From NCBI GenBank assembly GCA_947685225.1, contig CANTUV010000004.1:18073001-18137000 (forward strand): a stretch of 64,000 nucleotides of DNA, given 5' to 3'. Shown here in pieces: positions 35,696-47,618 of this stretch. Within the stretch, counting starts at the first letter, position 1. Each line of letters begins with the position of its first letter. Below the pieces are notes generated by a model, which made no database searches, had not been told where the DNA came from, and saw only the letters and a list, made by a program, of their open reading frames with translations. The DNA comes from Garcia nutans (Eukaryota > Streptophyta > Magnoliopsida > Malpighiales > Euphorbiaceae). Made by a program: the position numbers and the translations under genes.

Positions 35696-37642
35696 GGAGA
35701 AATTTTATTCAACAAACTTCTCTTAGCTTGGAGTGTTGCTCTATTTATTTTTCTTTCTTTAATATTTAATTGGAACAATTATGTTTGTTCGAATAAATTA
35801 TTTTCATCAAATTTTTCATGGTCTTTGTTCATTATGGTGCTCAATCGATGACAAATTTAGCTTGATCTTTATGAATTAGTATATCTATGCATTATAATTC
35901 GAATGACTTTACTAGGTGAGGGAATTGTTCTATAGCCTTGAGTTGTGTATGCTTACTTAGAGAGGGCTCCTACATAATTACCTTTGTCTAGTCAGTCTTA
36001 GAACATGTTTTGATAAACTTTCGAGGTGAAATTGAACTCTGCTTATTTAAGGGAGAGATGAACTAGGCATTGTTTGGTAAGCCAACAACTAGTATCCACC
36101 CAATTAAATATCAATCCCTAGTTGTCCCTTTAAGCCTTTATGAGATTTTAGCTTTCTCATAAGCCTAATGACCTACCCTGCACTGTTGTTACACTTTTGA
36201 CAAATCTAATGATCACTAAGGTCAAGAGGCAAGAAGATAAAAGAAAGGAATGCATAGCCAATACCATATGGATAGTTGAAGTTCTCAAGACCATAATGGT
36301 AGTTGAAGTTCACCTGATATTAGACCTAATATCTCCAATTTATTAAGATGATTTATCCTTGTTGAAATAAGACTCACTCTACTCCACTCATCCATACATA
36401 GAAGTATAGAATGGTGCAAGTGAGATAATCCTTTTGGAGCTAAGACCCAACATAAAAAAAAAGAATAAAAGGAAAGGAAAAGAGAAAGAGAAAGAGAGAA
36501 AAAGCAAAAAAAAAAAAGAAAAAAAAAAGAAAAAAGAAAAAAAATGGGTCCTGAGTTTATGAGAAATCAAAAGGAAAAGAAAATACAAATGTCAGTCTAG
36601 AAAGCCAACCGGGTTTTCCTTTACCTAAAGTAATGAAGGAAAAATTAGTTTGACTTAAATTGGTCCAACCCAACCAAAAATTCAACCAAAATTAGAGAGA
36701 TAGAAGAATGGTCATCTAGTGCTTGAAAGTCCTATAATTGACAGTCCTATAGGGAAGAAGGACAAAATGATAAAATGCTAAAAAAGAGAGAAAAAAAAAA
36801 AGAAAAAGAAAAAAAAAGGAAAGGAATATGGATACCAGACTATCCGAATCAAGATCTAGATTCATGATTCCAACTGTCTAAATAAGAAATTTGTAGTGTT
36901 AGGGTTTGCCCATTGTGTCACAACAGCTCCAACTTACAAATGGCTTTCATTTAACTCGTGTCCCTTATAGACCCAGTTTCAAGCCTATTAATGACCTGTT
37001 GATCTCTCTTGGTAGTTAGAGTTTATTAGTGGAGATAGTTTGAATAAGCATGCATATGAGATAGACAATATTTAAACTTGATGAGACCTTTGGCTAGGTA
37101 ATGTGTATGTGCCTATCTGAAGTGTAACAATTCTTACTTGAATAAAAATGATTCGCAAGTTTAGTACGGTAACTAGGGTTGTCATGTTATAGATATGTTA
37201 ACTTGGAAAATCGAGTCCTGAGATAAATTGACATTGATTTGGCAAAGCCAACATTTGATTTCAAAATCAAAATTCAAAATTAAAAATTAAAAAAAATCCA
37301 TATAAAGCCTTCAAGTTAAGGGAAGTATATCGAATCATCGATCCTCAAAGGACACATTGGGCAAAGGAAATGATTATTAGCAAGGTTATGAAGAAGCTAC
37401 CAATTGATATGTTGAATCTTAGTTTGAAATGGATGTATCTCTGCTACTTGGGGCCTCCATTATTCATGTTTTCAATATCATTAAAGATAAAAGCCATAAA
37501 AGCAAAGCCTTCTACCATTCCAGTGCAAGACCTGAACGTGCATCTGGAAGGAGTCAATGAGAACACTTCAGCTGATCACCTTGACCTGTGAGTCAATGGA
37601 ATAATTGTAAGTATAATCCATGCATATCATGCATACATGAGC
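35696..37642 (+). other. C1 internal non-coding region, first part
   Basis: About 1.9 kb directly after gag, where autonomous elements keep protease and RT, yet no pol motif appears in any frame. It is co-linear with C2 (about 45560-47600, other strand). Two A/G-only tracts lie at about 36450-36545 and 36785-36825, with pyrimidine-rich counterparts in C2 at about 46440-46510 and 46690-46812. Confidence 0.7.
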
Positions 37643-37647
37643 ATATC

Positions 37648-38272
37648 TGTGAGCAAGGATTTTCGCCTCCACAACCGGTGGAATGGTTCTTGCTACTTCG
37701 TCACTGTTTAGGCTCGGGGCCTTAGGGCTTTCTTTTGGCCGAAAGAATTTTTGAGTCCCAAGTTTATTTTTTCTCCAAAGTCCAGATCAAGTAAAATAAT
37801 TTTCCCCCTTTAATTCTGCATTTTAATGTTGTATTTATAGAAAAAAAAAACTACTTCTAATTGTCTAAGGAAATTAAAACTATTTAGGAAAAGAAATCAA
37901 AACCAAATAGAATTCGGTTTCGAAAAAACTGCGCTGGCAAAAAATTGTTGCGGGCAACGAAATTGCAGGCGAGCACTGAGGCAGGCCAGCCAATTCGCCG
38001 CAAGAATTTCCTGCAACGAATTGGCCCAAGCCAATTCACTTTTGGAGATGAAATTTTTCATCGCTGATTTTTTCATCGCAAATTTTTATTTATTTATTTA
38101 TTTTTTTTTTATATATTTTTTTAACTTTATTAATATTACCCTTTTTATTTTTATTAAAAATTATAAATAATAAATACTAAAATAAATATTATTTAATTAA
38201 AATACCACAAAAACTATTTTGGACTATATAAAAAATATTGGACCAGACCGGGTCAAATGTTAAGTGTCTACA
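37648..38272 (-). mobile_element. Solo LTR of family C (C4), internally deleted, inside C1
   Basis: Starts TGTGAGCAAGG and ends AAGTGTCTACA, with ATATC (37643-37647) before and ATATT (38273-38277) after, a duplication with one change. Only 625 bp remain of about 2.2 kb; the middle, including the telobox part, is missing. C2 keeps the uninterrupted site (GAGCATATCACATCGC when read on the - strand, near 45555). Confidence 0.8.
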
Positions 38273-38879
38273 ATATTACATTGCATTTTGTTATCTTGTG
38301 TTACCTATCATTTGTCAAAGTGAACAACAAACACTCTATGAAAGTAAAGAATCAAAAGAAGATATTGAATTAGGGGGCATGGAAGGCCCATTGCTTAAGG
38401 AAGCTCTGGTCATTTTGCAAAAGAAGAAATGCATGCTTGTGCGAGGACCTAGACAACACAAACATCAATATAAGCCCATATAGGAAAAATCATTGGTTTG
38501 AGCTTACACAGGGGGCAAAGTTTCTCCTTTTCAATTTTTGAGTTTATGTGTGTACCAAGCATTTTCAAACTCACTTTTAAATATTTTTCCAGGCAGGGGG
38601 CAAAGAGAAGATATGAGGGCCAGCTAAAAAGAGCTGAATTTTTGGCAAAAGAAAACATAAAAGATGGAACATTAGAACTCTTAAAAGAATGAAGATGCAA
38701 AATACAAAAGATCAATCCGACTAGAAGAGCTGAAGCAAAAATAGGACAAATGTCCAAAAGGATAAAGATCCATGTTTTAAGGGTAAAGACCCGATCTCCA
38801 ATAGATAAAGATCCATTTTTGGTAGGTAAAGACACACAATCCATTAAAGAATGGAACAACTAGAATTCTAAACTGATAA

Positions 38880-39535
38880 AAGGTCAGTCCAAAATTCAGT
38901 CTCGGGTCCAAGTACCCAAATCAAATTCAATCTCAGGTCTAAGTACCCAGTCTCGGGTCTAAGTATCCAAATTAAATTTAGTCTCAGGTCTAAGTACCTA
39001 GTCTCGAGTCCAAGTACCCAAATCAAATTCAATCTCGAGTCCAAGTACCCAGTCTCGGGTCTAAGTACCTAAATCAAATTCAATCTAGGGTCTAAGTACC
39101 CAAATCAAATTCAATCTCGGGTCCAAGTACCCAAATCAAATTCAGTCTCGAGTCCAAGTACTCAGTCTCGGGTCTAAGTACCCAAATCAAATTTAGTCTC
39201 GGGTCCAAGTACCCAGTCTTAGGTCCAAGTACCCAAATCAAATTCAATCTCGAGTCCAAGTACCCATTCTCAGGTCCAAGAACCTAAATCAAATTCAATC
39301 TCGAGTCCAAATACCTAGTCTCGGGTCCAAGTACCCAAATTAAATCCAGTCTTGGGTCCAAGTATCCAAATCAAATCCATCCTCGGGTCCAAGTACCCAG
39401 TCTCGGATCCAAGTACCTAAATAAAATTCAATCACAAGTTCAAGTACCCAGTCTCGAGTCCAAGTTCCCAAATCAAATTCAATCTTGGATCCAAGTACCC
39501 AGTCTCGGGTCTAAGTACCCAAACTAAATTTAATC
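38880..39535 (+). repeat. C1 minisatellite 1: 20- and 31-bp units (TCTCGGGTCCAAGTACCCA)
   Basis: Alternating units of about 20 bp (TCTCGGGTCCAAGTACCCAG) and about 31 bp (the same core plus AATCAAATTCAA), more than 20 in all and with scattered base changes. The core is recognisably related to the unit in C2's large array read on the other strand. Confidence 0.85.
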
Positions 39536-39539
39536 CAGG

Positions 39540-40290
39540 GTCCAGAATCTAAATTATTTTTTAGGCCAGAACTCATTCCGGGTCTAGAACCCAAATCATT
39601 TTCGATTCCAGAACTCATTCTAGGTCCAGAACCCAAATCATTTCCGAGTATATAACTCATCCCGAGTTCAGAACCCAAATCATTTTTTAGTCCAGAACTC
39701 ACCAACGGGCCCAGAACCCAAATCATTTTTTAGTCCAGAACTCAACCTGGGTCCAGAACCTAAATCATTTTTTGAGTCCAAAACTCATCCCTAGTCCATA
39801 ATCCAAATCATTTTCGAGTCCAGAACTCACCAACGGGTCGAGAACCCAAATAATTTTCGAGTCCATAACTCACCAACGGGTTCAGAACCCAAATCATTTT
39901 TTAGTCCAGAACTCACCACCGGGTCTAAAACCCAAATCAATTTTGAGTCTAGAACTCACCACCGGATCCATAACCTAAATTATTTTTTAGTCCAAAACTC
40001 ACCACTGGATCCATAACCCAAATCATTTTTTAGTTCATAACTCACCACCGGGTCTAGAACCCAAATCTTTTTTTAGTCCAGAACTCACCAACGGGTCTAG
40101 AACCCAAATTATTTTCAGGTTCAGAACTCATCCCGGGTCTAGAATCCAAATAATTTTTTGTCTAAAACTCACCAATGGGTCCAAAATCCAAATCATTTTT
40201 TAGTCCAAAACTCATCCCGAGTCCAGAACCCAAATTATTTTTTAAGTCCCAAACTCACCACCGGGTCCAGAACTCATCCTTATATGCTCA
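39540..40290 (+). repeat. C1 minisatellite 2: about 43-bp unit (GTCCAGAACTCACCAACGG)
   Basis: Units of about 43 bp pair GTCCAGAACTCACCAACGG with GTCCAGAACCCAAATCATTT and a short T-run. About 15-17 copies have variable linkers. It adjoins array 1 and ends about 50 bp before the polypurine tract. Confidence 0.85.
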
Positions 40291-40339
40291 AAGTCATGTC
40301 ATTTTTTATTCTTTTCCACTAAAAGTCTCAAGTCGTTCA

Positions 40340-40353
40340 AGCAGGGGGCAAAC
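40340..40353 (+). promoter_or_regulatory. C1 polypurine tract
   Basis: AGCAGGGGGCAAAC directly before the TGTGGACC start of the 3' LTR. C2 has the mirror-image tract at 42915-42930. It would prime plus-strand DNA synthesis. Confidence 0.85.
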
Positions 40354-40567
40354 TGTGGACCATTGATTTTTTACCAAGTCCCGTCCCATATTTTAAAATC
40401 AGTCCGAAATAATTTTGATGCATTTATTATTTATTTTATTTTTTACTTATTTTAGTATTTATTTAATTATTTATTATTGATTTTATTTTAAATATATATA
40501 TAATAAAAAATAAAAAATCACATGGATCAATCGATGAGAGACACGTGGCAAGGCAATTCGCCGCAAG
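40354..40567 (+). repeat. C1 3' LTR, first part
   Basis: TGTGGACC... to GCCGCAAG matches the first 210-odd bases of the 5' LTR (19290-19500). It breaks where inverted element C2 begins; GTG is shared at the join. The LTR resumes at 52229 after losing about 960 bp compared with the 5' LTR. Confidence 0.8.
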
Positions 40568-42914
40568 TGAGCAGGGATTTTTGCCCCCACTCCAAGTGGA
40601 ATGGTTCTTGCGACTTCGGCACTATTTAGGCTCGGGCCTTAGAGAACACGGACCTAAGTCCGGAGAAAATGGAGTCGCCCCCGGACGGGCCGGGAAAAAG
40701 AAAGGGGTGGATTACTTGATTCCTAAGGAATCTCCAACCCTTAATGGGTTTAGAAAGTTGGGTACGTGTGGGTAAGGTGAGAAATGGCCCAGCACCCCCA
40801 CAACGCCCAATTCATTGGAACCGGCCTCCTTTGCAAGTCTTAATATTATAAAATTCTTAAGTATAACAATATTATCCATATTACATGCAACAATTAAAAT
40901 AAAGCATCATTATATTAAAATCAAAGCAATGTCCAAACAAAGCAAATAAATGGACGCCCATCTGAGGATCGAAACATGTCCTTACATCGTCCATGTCTAA
41001 AATAAATAGGACACCCACCAAAAGGTAGAAACATGTCCTTTACATTGGTCCAAAATATAAAAGCAATTTAAATTACATTATATTTAACTAATGAGGTACC
41101 CACAAAGTGGAAACATACCTCTTACACTTTTGGAAATCAAAATAAATCGACAGAAGTAAATAACCATTCATCATAAATAAATCATTCATCAAAGATATCA
41201 ATCAAAATATAAAATAAATATCCATCCATGATAAATTAAATAAATCAAGCATTGAAATTAAACAAATCAACCACCAAAGCATATAATAGACTACATAATC
41301 AAATATAAAAAATAAAGCAAGTAAAGATACAAATTAGGGTTACTGTTTCTATTTAAAATTCTTTAATTAATATTTTAGGGTTTTGGAATTTTAGTATTAT
41401 ACTTGTTATTTGTTTAGCCTACTTTAAAGGTTTTGGAAAATTGGAATGGATTAGGGTTTCGTGAATCAATTTAGGGTTTAGGGGTAAAATTATGAAATTA
41501 GGGTTTTAGAATATTAAAACATAAGGTTTATAGCTCTTGGTTACTGGATTGTTGTTTTTAGGCTTACTATATTGAGTTTGAATGTTTAGGTTTATAAGAT
41601 TTTAGGGTTTTAAGGATTAGGGTTTAGGAAAATTAGGGTTTACGTATTAGTTTTGAGGGAATTAGGGTTTAGGAAAACTTAGGGTTTAGGTTTACTGGTT
41701 TGGGGTTTACTGTTTTGGTTTTGGAGTTGAAGAAAATAGTTTAGAGTTTTATAAAGTAATTGTGATTCTTAGAAACTGTAAAGTGAATTTAAAGTTTGGA
41801 TATTTAACAAAAAATTTGGAAATTTTGGAAAAGAATTAGAAGAAAATAGTTTAGGGTTTTTTAAAAGCTTTTGGAAATAGGAAAAATGTTTTAAGGTTTT
41901 TGGATACAAAAGAGTATTTTTTAGGGTTTTTGGAAATAGAAGGAACGATTTAGGGTTCTAAGGTTTTGAAGAAACAGAAAAGTATTTTTAGGGTTCTTAA
42001 GGTTTAGAAGAAGCAGAAAAGTATTTTTAGGGTTTTTAAGGTTTAGAAGAACAGAAAAGCATTTTTAGGGTTTTTTGAGGTTTAGAAGAACAGAAAATTA
42101 TTTTTAGGGTTTTTTGAGGTTTAGAAGAAACAGAAAAGATCATTTATGTCATTGAAACAAAGATCAACGTTACTACATATTTATAGATCAAGGTTTTGTG
42201 TGTATAATCTTATGAATCAAAAAACAAAGCTACTGTAAGAAAATAAAAAGAAATTAGAGATTCAAACCTTCGTACGTTGGTTCCACCAAAAATTACTTCT
42301 TGAATGAACAGAGAAAAAGGCAAAGTTGCTGCCTTTGATAAATTGTTGATGGCTTTGCTTGTTACTCTCAAATCCGAAGTCCCAAATTCAAAGTTCTAGT
42401 TCTCCAAGAGTTTCACCCCTTAAAATCTAGTCCGATCTCCTGTTAATCTTTTTGTGTCTTTTTAGTGTTATTTGTAGGAAATTTTTCGAGCTTCATTCCC
42501 ATTGTTTAAGGAAGTTATAATTAATTAGGAAAAAGAAAACCGAAACCAAATAGAATTTGGTTTCGGAAAAAATTGCATTGGAAAAATTTTGCTGGCGAAA
42601 ACTGAGACGGGCTGCGAGCTTGCAAGCAATGGCTTGGGAAATTGCGGGCGAAGCCATTTCGCCCGTAGGAAACTCCTGCGGGCGAAATGGCCAAAGGCCA
42701 TTTCGTCCAACGGCTTTCGAGGATGAATTTTTTCGTCGCCAAGTTTTCCGTCGCCAATTTTTATTTTTATTTATTTTTTATTATTATTTTTTATTACTAT
42801 AATTATAAAAAATAAATACTAAAATAAATATTATTTAATTAAGATAACACAAAAATTATTTTGGACTAAATAAAATATATTGGATAGAACTGGGTCAAAA
42901 ATTAAGGGTCTATA
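40568..42914 (-). repeat. C2 LTR, left copy (3' LTR in sense)
   Basis: Starts TGAGCAGGG (a leading TG seen in other copies is missing) and ends GGGTCTATA. Around 41450-42130 it holds more than a dozen TTAGGGTTT words, the telobox in reverse, often within a GAGGTTTAGAAGAACAGAAAAG-type tandem repeat of about 45-50 bp (about 41950-42140). Confidence 0.85.
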
Positions 42915-42930
42915 GTTTGCCCCCTGCTTA
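42915..42930 (-). promoter_or_regulatory. C2 polypurine tract
   Basis: On the - strand TAAGCAGGGGGCAAAC abuts the LTR, identical in its core to the C1 tract at 40340-40353. Confidence 0.85.
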
Positions 42931-43059
42931 AACGATCTGAGACTTCAGTAAAAGAGAGTGAAAAGCAATAAGACTTAATTTTTCCGAGATGGTTGAGGTT
43001 TTGAGTTCTGGACTCAATGATAATATTAGGTTCTGGACCTAAGGGTAATTTTGGATTTT

Positions 43060-44810
43060 GGGCCCGAAACTAGATTTGGATACTCAATCCTAAACTAGAC
43101 TTGGATACTTGATCCTAAACTAGATTCGGATACTCGATCCTAAACTGGATTCGGATACTCGATCCTAACCAAATTCGGATACTCAATCCTAACCAAATTC
43201 GAATACTCGATCCTAACCGTATTCGGATACTCGATCCTAACTGGATTTGGATACTTGATACTAAATTGGATTGGGATACTCGATCCTAAACTGGATTGGA
43301 TACTCGATCCTAACTGGATTTGGATACTCGATCCTAAATTGGATTTGGATACTCGATCCTAACTAGATTTGAATACTCGATCCTAACTAGATTTGGATAA
43401 TCGATCCTAAACTAGACTGGGATACTCGATCCTAACTGGATTCGGATACTCGATCCTAAATGGATTTGGATACTTGATCCTAAATTTAATTGGGATACTC
43501 GATCCTAACTGGATTTGGATACTAGATCCTAAATTGGATTGGGAAACTCGATCCTAAACTGGATTTGGATACTCGATCCTAAATTGGATTTGGATACTCG
43601 ATCCTAACTGGATTTGGATACTCGATCCTAAACTAGACTTGGATACTCGATCCTAAACTGGATTTGGATACTCGATCCTAAACTGGACTGGGATACTCGA
43701 TCCTAACTGGATTTGGATACTCGATCCTAAACTGGATTTGGATACTCGATCCTAACTGGATTTGGATACTCAATTCTAAACTGGATTTGGATACTCGATC
43801 CTAACTGGATTTGGATACTCAATTCTAAACTGGATTTGGATAGTCAATCCTAAACTAGATTTGGATACTCGATCCTAAACTAGATTTGGATACTCGATCC
43901 TAACTGTATTTGGATACTCGATCCTAAACTGGATTTGGATACTCGATCCTAAACTAGATTTGGATACTCGATCCTAACTCTATTTGGATACTCGATCCTA
44001 AACTGGATTTGGATACTCGATCCTAACTGGGTTTGGATACTCGATCCTAACTAGATTTGGATACTCGATCCTAAACTTGATTTGGATACTCGATCCTAAA
44101 CTAGATTTGGATACTCTATCCTAACTTGATTTGGATACTTGATCCTAACTGGATTTGGATACTCGATCCTAACTGGATTTGGATACTAGATCCTAAATTG
44201 GATTGGGATACTCGATCCTAACTGAATTTGGATACTCGATCCTAAATTGGATTTGGATACTCGATCCTAAATTGGATTTGGATACTCGATCCTAACTGGA
44301 TTTGGATACTCGATCCTAAATTGGATTGGGATACTCGATCCTAACTGGACTTGGATACTCAATCCTAAACTGGATTTGGATACTCGATCCTATACTAGAT
44401 TTGGATACTCGATCCTAACTTTATTTGGATACTCGATCCTAAATTGGATTGGGATACTCGATCCTAACTGGATTTGGATACTCGATCCTAAATTGGATTG
44501 GGATACTCGATCCTAACTGGATTTGGATACTCTATCCTAAATTAGATTGGGATACTCGATCCTAACTGGATTTGGATACTCAATCCTAAACTGGATTTGG
44601 ATACTCGATCCTAACTTGATTTGGATACTCGATCCTAAAGTGGATTTGGATACTCGATCCTAAACTAGACTTGGATACTTGATCCTAAACTGGATTTGGA
44701 TACTCGATTCTAAAATGGATTTAGATACTCGATCCTAACTGGATTTGGATACTCAATCCTAAATTGGATTGGGATACTCGATCCTAAATTGGATTTAATT
44801 TGGGTACTTG
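43060..44810 (-). repeat. C2 minisatellite: 24-25-bp unit (ACTCGATCCTAAACTGGATT)
   Basis: About 70 copies of a 24- or 25-bp unit reading ACTCGATCCTAA(A)CTGGAT plus TTGGAT on the + strand. Variation is mostly single bases (TTGGA or CTGGA, with or without one A). It is far more homogeneous than C1's arrays in the matching place, which suggests recent expansion. It lies about 130 bp from the polypurine tract. Confidence 0.95.
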
Positions 44811-44924
44811 GACCCGTGACTGGGTACTTGGACTCGAGATTGAATTGGATTTGACAGACCTTTTATCAGTTGAGGATTCTAACTGCTCCGGCTGTTCTAT
44901 GCATTGTGGTTCTTCACCCTCAAA

Positions 44925-45170
44925 ATGGATCTTCATCGTTGGACCTTGGATCTTCATCCTTAGCATTGGATCTTCACCTTTGAAAATGGATCTTCATCCT
45001 TGGAGATCGGGTCTTCACCCTTGAAAGTGGATCTTCATCCTTGGAGATCAGATCTTCACCCTTGAAAGTGGATCTTCATCCTTTTGAAATTGGATCTTCA
45101 TCCTTGGAATTGGATTTTCATCCTTTAAGCTGGATCTTGATTTTTTTATCATTTGCGTCTTCATTCTTTT
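44925..45170 (-). repeat. C2 short array (GGATCTTCATCCTTGG units)
   Basis: About six units in which TGGATCTTCATCCTTGG alternates with GATCGGGTCTTCACCCTTGA, a period near 40 bp. C1 keeps a decayed version in inverted orientation at 38755-38840. Confidence 0.75.
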
Positions 45171-47618
45171 GATAGTTCTAATGTTCCATTCTTTTGTTCT
45201 TCCTTTTTGCAAAAATTCAGGCTAGCCTTCATATCTTCTCCTGCCCCCTACGTGGCAGAATATTTGTAAGTGAGTTTGAAAATGTTTTATATATAAACTC
45301 AAAAAATTGAAAAGGAGAAACTTTGCCCCCTGTGTAGCCCCAAACCCGTGAATTTTTATGCAGGCTTTAGTTGATGTTGTAGATTGTCTAGTTCTTCGGA
45401 CAAGCATGTACTTCTCCTTTTACAAAATGACTGGAGCTTCCACAAGCAATAGGCTTTCCATGCCCCCCTGATTTGATATCTTCTTTTGATTATTTACTTC
45501 ACAGGGTGTTTTCTGTTCACTTTAATAAAGAATAGACAATACATGACAAGAAAATGCGATGTGATATGCTCATGTGTGCATGATATGCATGAATGATACT
45601 TACAGTTGTTCCATTGACCCACAGACTGAGGTGTTTAGCAGAAGTATTCTCATTGACTCCTTTAAGATATCCATTCATTTCTTGCACTGGAATGACATGT
45701 TGCTTCACATTTATGGCTTTTATCTTCAAGATGTTGAAAATATGAATAATGGAGGCCCAAACAGTAGAGATACATCCATTTTAAATTATGATTCAGCATG
45801 TCAATTGGTAGCTTCTTCATGACCTTGCTTGTATTTCCTTTTCCCAATGTGTTCTTCGAGGTTTGATAGTTCAACATACTCCCCTTAACTTGAAGGCTTT
45901 GTGTAACAAAAACATTTTTTATTTTTTGAATTTTGATTTTGAAATCAAATGTTGGCTTTGCCAAATCGATGTCAATGTATCTCAGGACTTTATTTTTCAA
46001 ATTAACATATCTATAACATGACAATCCTAGTTACCGTACTAAACTTAGGAATCATTTCTATTTAAGCAAGAACTGTTGCACTTCAAATAGGCACATACAC
46101 ATTACTTGGCCAAAGGACTCATTGAGTTTAAATATTTTCTATCTCATATGCATGCTTATTCAAACAATCTCCACTAATAGACTCTACCTACCAAGAGAGA
46201 TCAATAGGTCTTTGATAGGCTTGAAATGGGGTCTATAAGGGACACAGGTTAAATGAAGCCCATTTGTAAGTTGGAGTCATTGTGACACTATGGACAAACC
46301 CTCACACTATAAATTTCTTATTTGAACTTTGGGCAGCTGGGATCAATCTTGCTAGACTCGAAATTCCTTCTATCTTCTTGGCATTAATCTGGATCTTGAT
46401 TGGGACAATCTTTGTTTCTTTGCATAAAGTTTGGTACCCAAATTTATTTCTTTTCTTCTTCTCCCTTTTCTTTCTTTATATTTTTCTTACTCTTCCCTTT
46501 CTTTGAGCATTTTATCATTTTGTCATTCTTCCTTGTAGGACTGTCAAGTACAGAACTTTCAAGAACTGGATGGTCTTTCTCCTTTTTTCTGATTTTGATC
46601 GAATCTTTAGTTTGGTTGGACCAATTCAAGTCATACTATCCTTGGAAGCCTTTTATTGTCTTAGGTAAAAGATAACTCAATTGGCTTTTTGAACAGCCTT
46701 TTTAGGTTTTATTTTTCTTCTCTTTTTTTTTCTTTTTTTTCTTTTTCTTTTCCTTTTCTTTTTTTCTTTTCCTTTTTTCTCTTTTTTCTTTTCTTTTTCT
46801 TTTTTTTTTGTTCTAACTCTAAAAGAGTTGTCTTGTTTGTACCAACTTGGGTGTCTAATAATGGATGAGTGGAGTGACATAAATCTTCTTTAATAAGGAT
46901 AAATCATTCGTTACTTTGATGATTTCTTGATAGATTGGAGATATTAGGTGAACTTCAACTACCCTTATGGTCTTGGGAACATCCACTATCCTTACAGTCT
47001 TGGCTATTCATTCCATTTTTTGATATTATTGCCTCTTCATCTTAGTGATCATAAGACTTGTGAAAAGTATCACAACAGCTCAGGGTAGGTTGTTGGGGTT
47101 ATATGCCAATGAGAAGAAAGCTAAAATTTTATGAAGGCTCAAAGGGACAACTAGGGATTGATATCTAATTGGGTGGATACTAGTTATTGGCTAACCAAAC
47201 AATGCCTAGATCATCTCTCCCTTAAATAAACAGAATTCAATTTCACCTCGAAAGTTTGTCTAAGCATGTTCTAAGACTTACTAGGACCTAGACAAAAGTA
47301 ATTATGCAGGAGCCCTCTCTATGTAAGCATACATAAATCAATGCTATAGAGCAATTCCCTCACCTAGTAAAGTCATTCAAGTCATGATGCATAAATATAT
47401 TAATCCATGAACGTCAAGCTAGGTTGAGCACCAAAATGAACAAAGACCAACAAAAATTTTGATGAAAGTAATTTATTCAAACAAATTTAAACTTGTAAAA
47501 CATAATTGTTCAAATCAAAGAAAGTAAAATTGAAAAGCAACATTCAAGCTAAGGAAAGTTTGGTGAGTTAAGCTTCTTTTCCTTTCACATCTTCAATATC
47601 TTCATCTTGAAAGGATGA
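45171..47618 (-). other. C2 internal non-coding region
   Basis: Co-linear with C1 (35696-38700, inverted). No pol motif in either strand. It contains T/C-only tracts at about 46440-46510 and 46690-46812, mirrored in C1. ORFs across those tracts are low-complexity Lys/Phe strings, not genes. Confidence 0.7.

Larger units (their letters stand above)
38278..40339 (+). other. C1 3' non-coding region with tandem arrays
   Basis: Begins with sequence co-linear with C2 (45170-45540, inverted), including two GGCAGGGGGCAAAG-type purine blocks (about 38512 and 38593). Short AAAGATCCATTTT/AAAGACCCGATC repeats follow at 38755-38840, then two minisatellites fill most of 38880-40290. No gene. Confidence 0.75.

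Noticed and set aside
38880..44810. CRISPR arrays
   Set aside because: Units are contiguous, without unique spacers of constant length, in a plant retroelement with no Cas genes. They are minisatellites.
46400..46880. Phe-rich and Lys-rich ORFs
   Set aside because: They translate T/C-only or A/G-only tracts of C2. Mirrored tracts in C1 have no matching protein.
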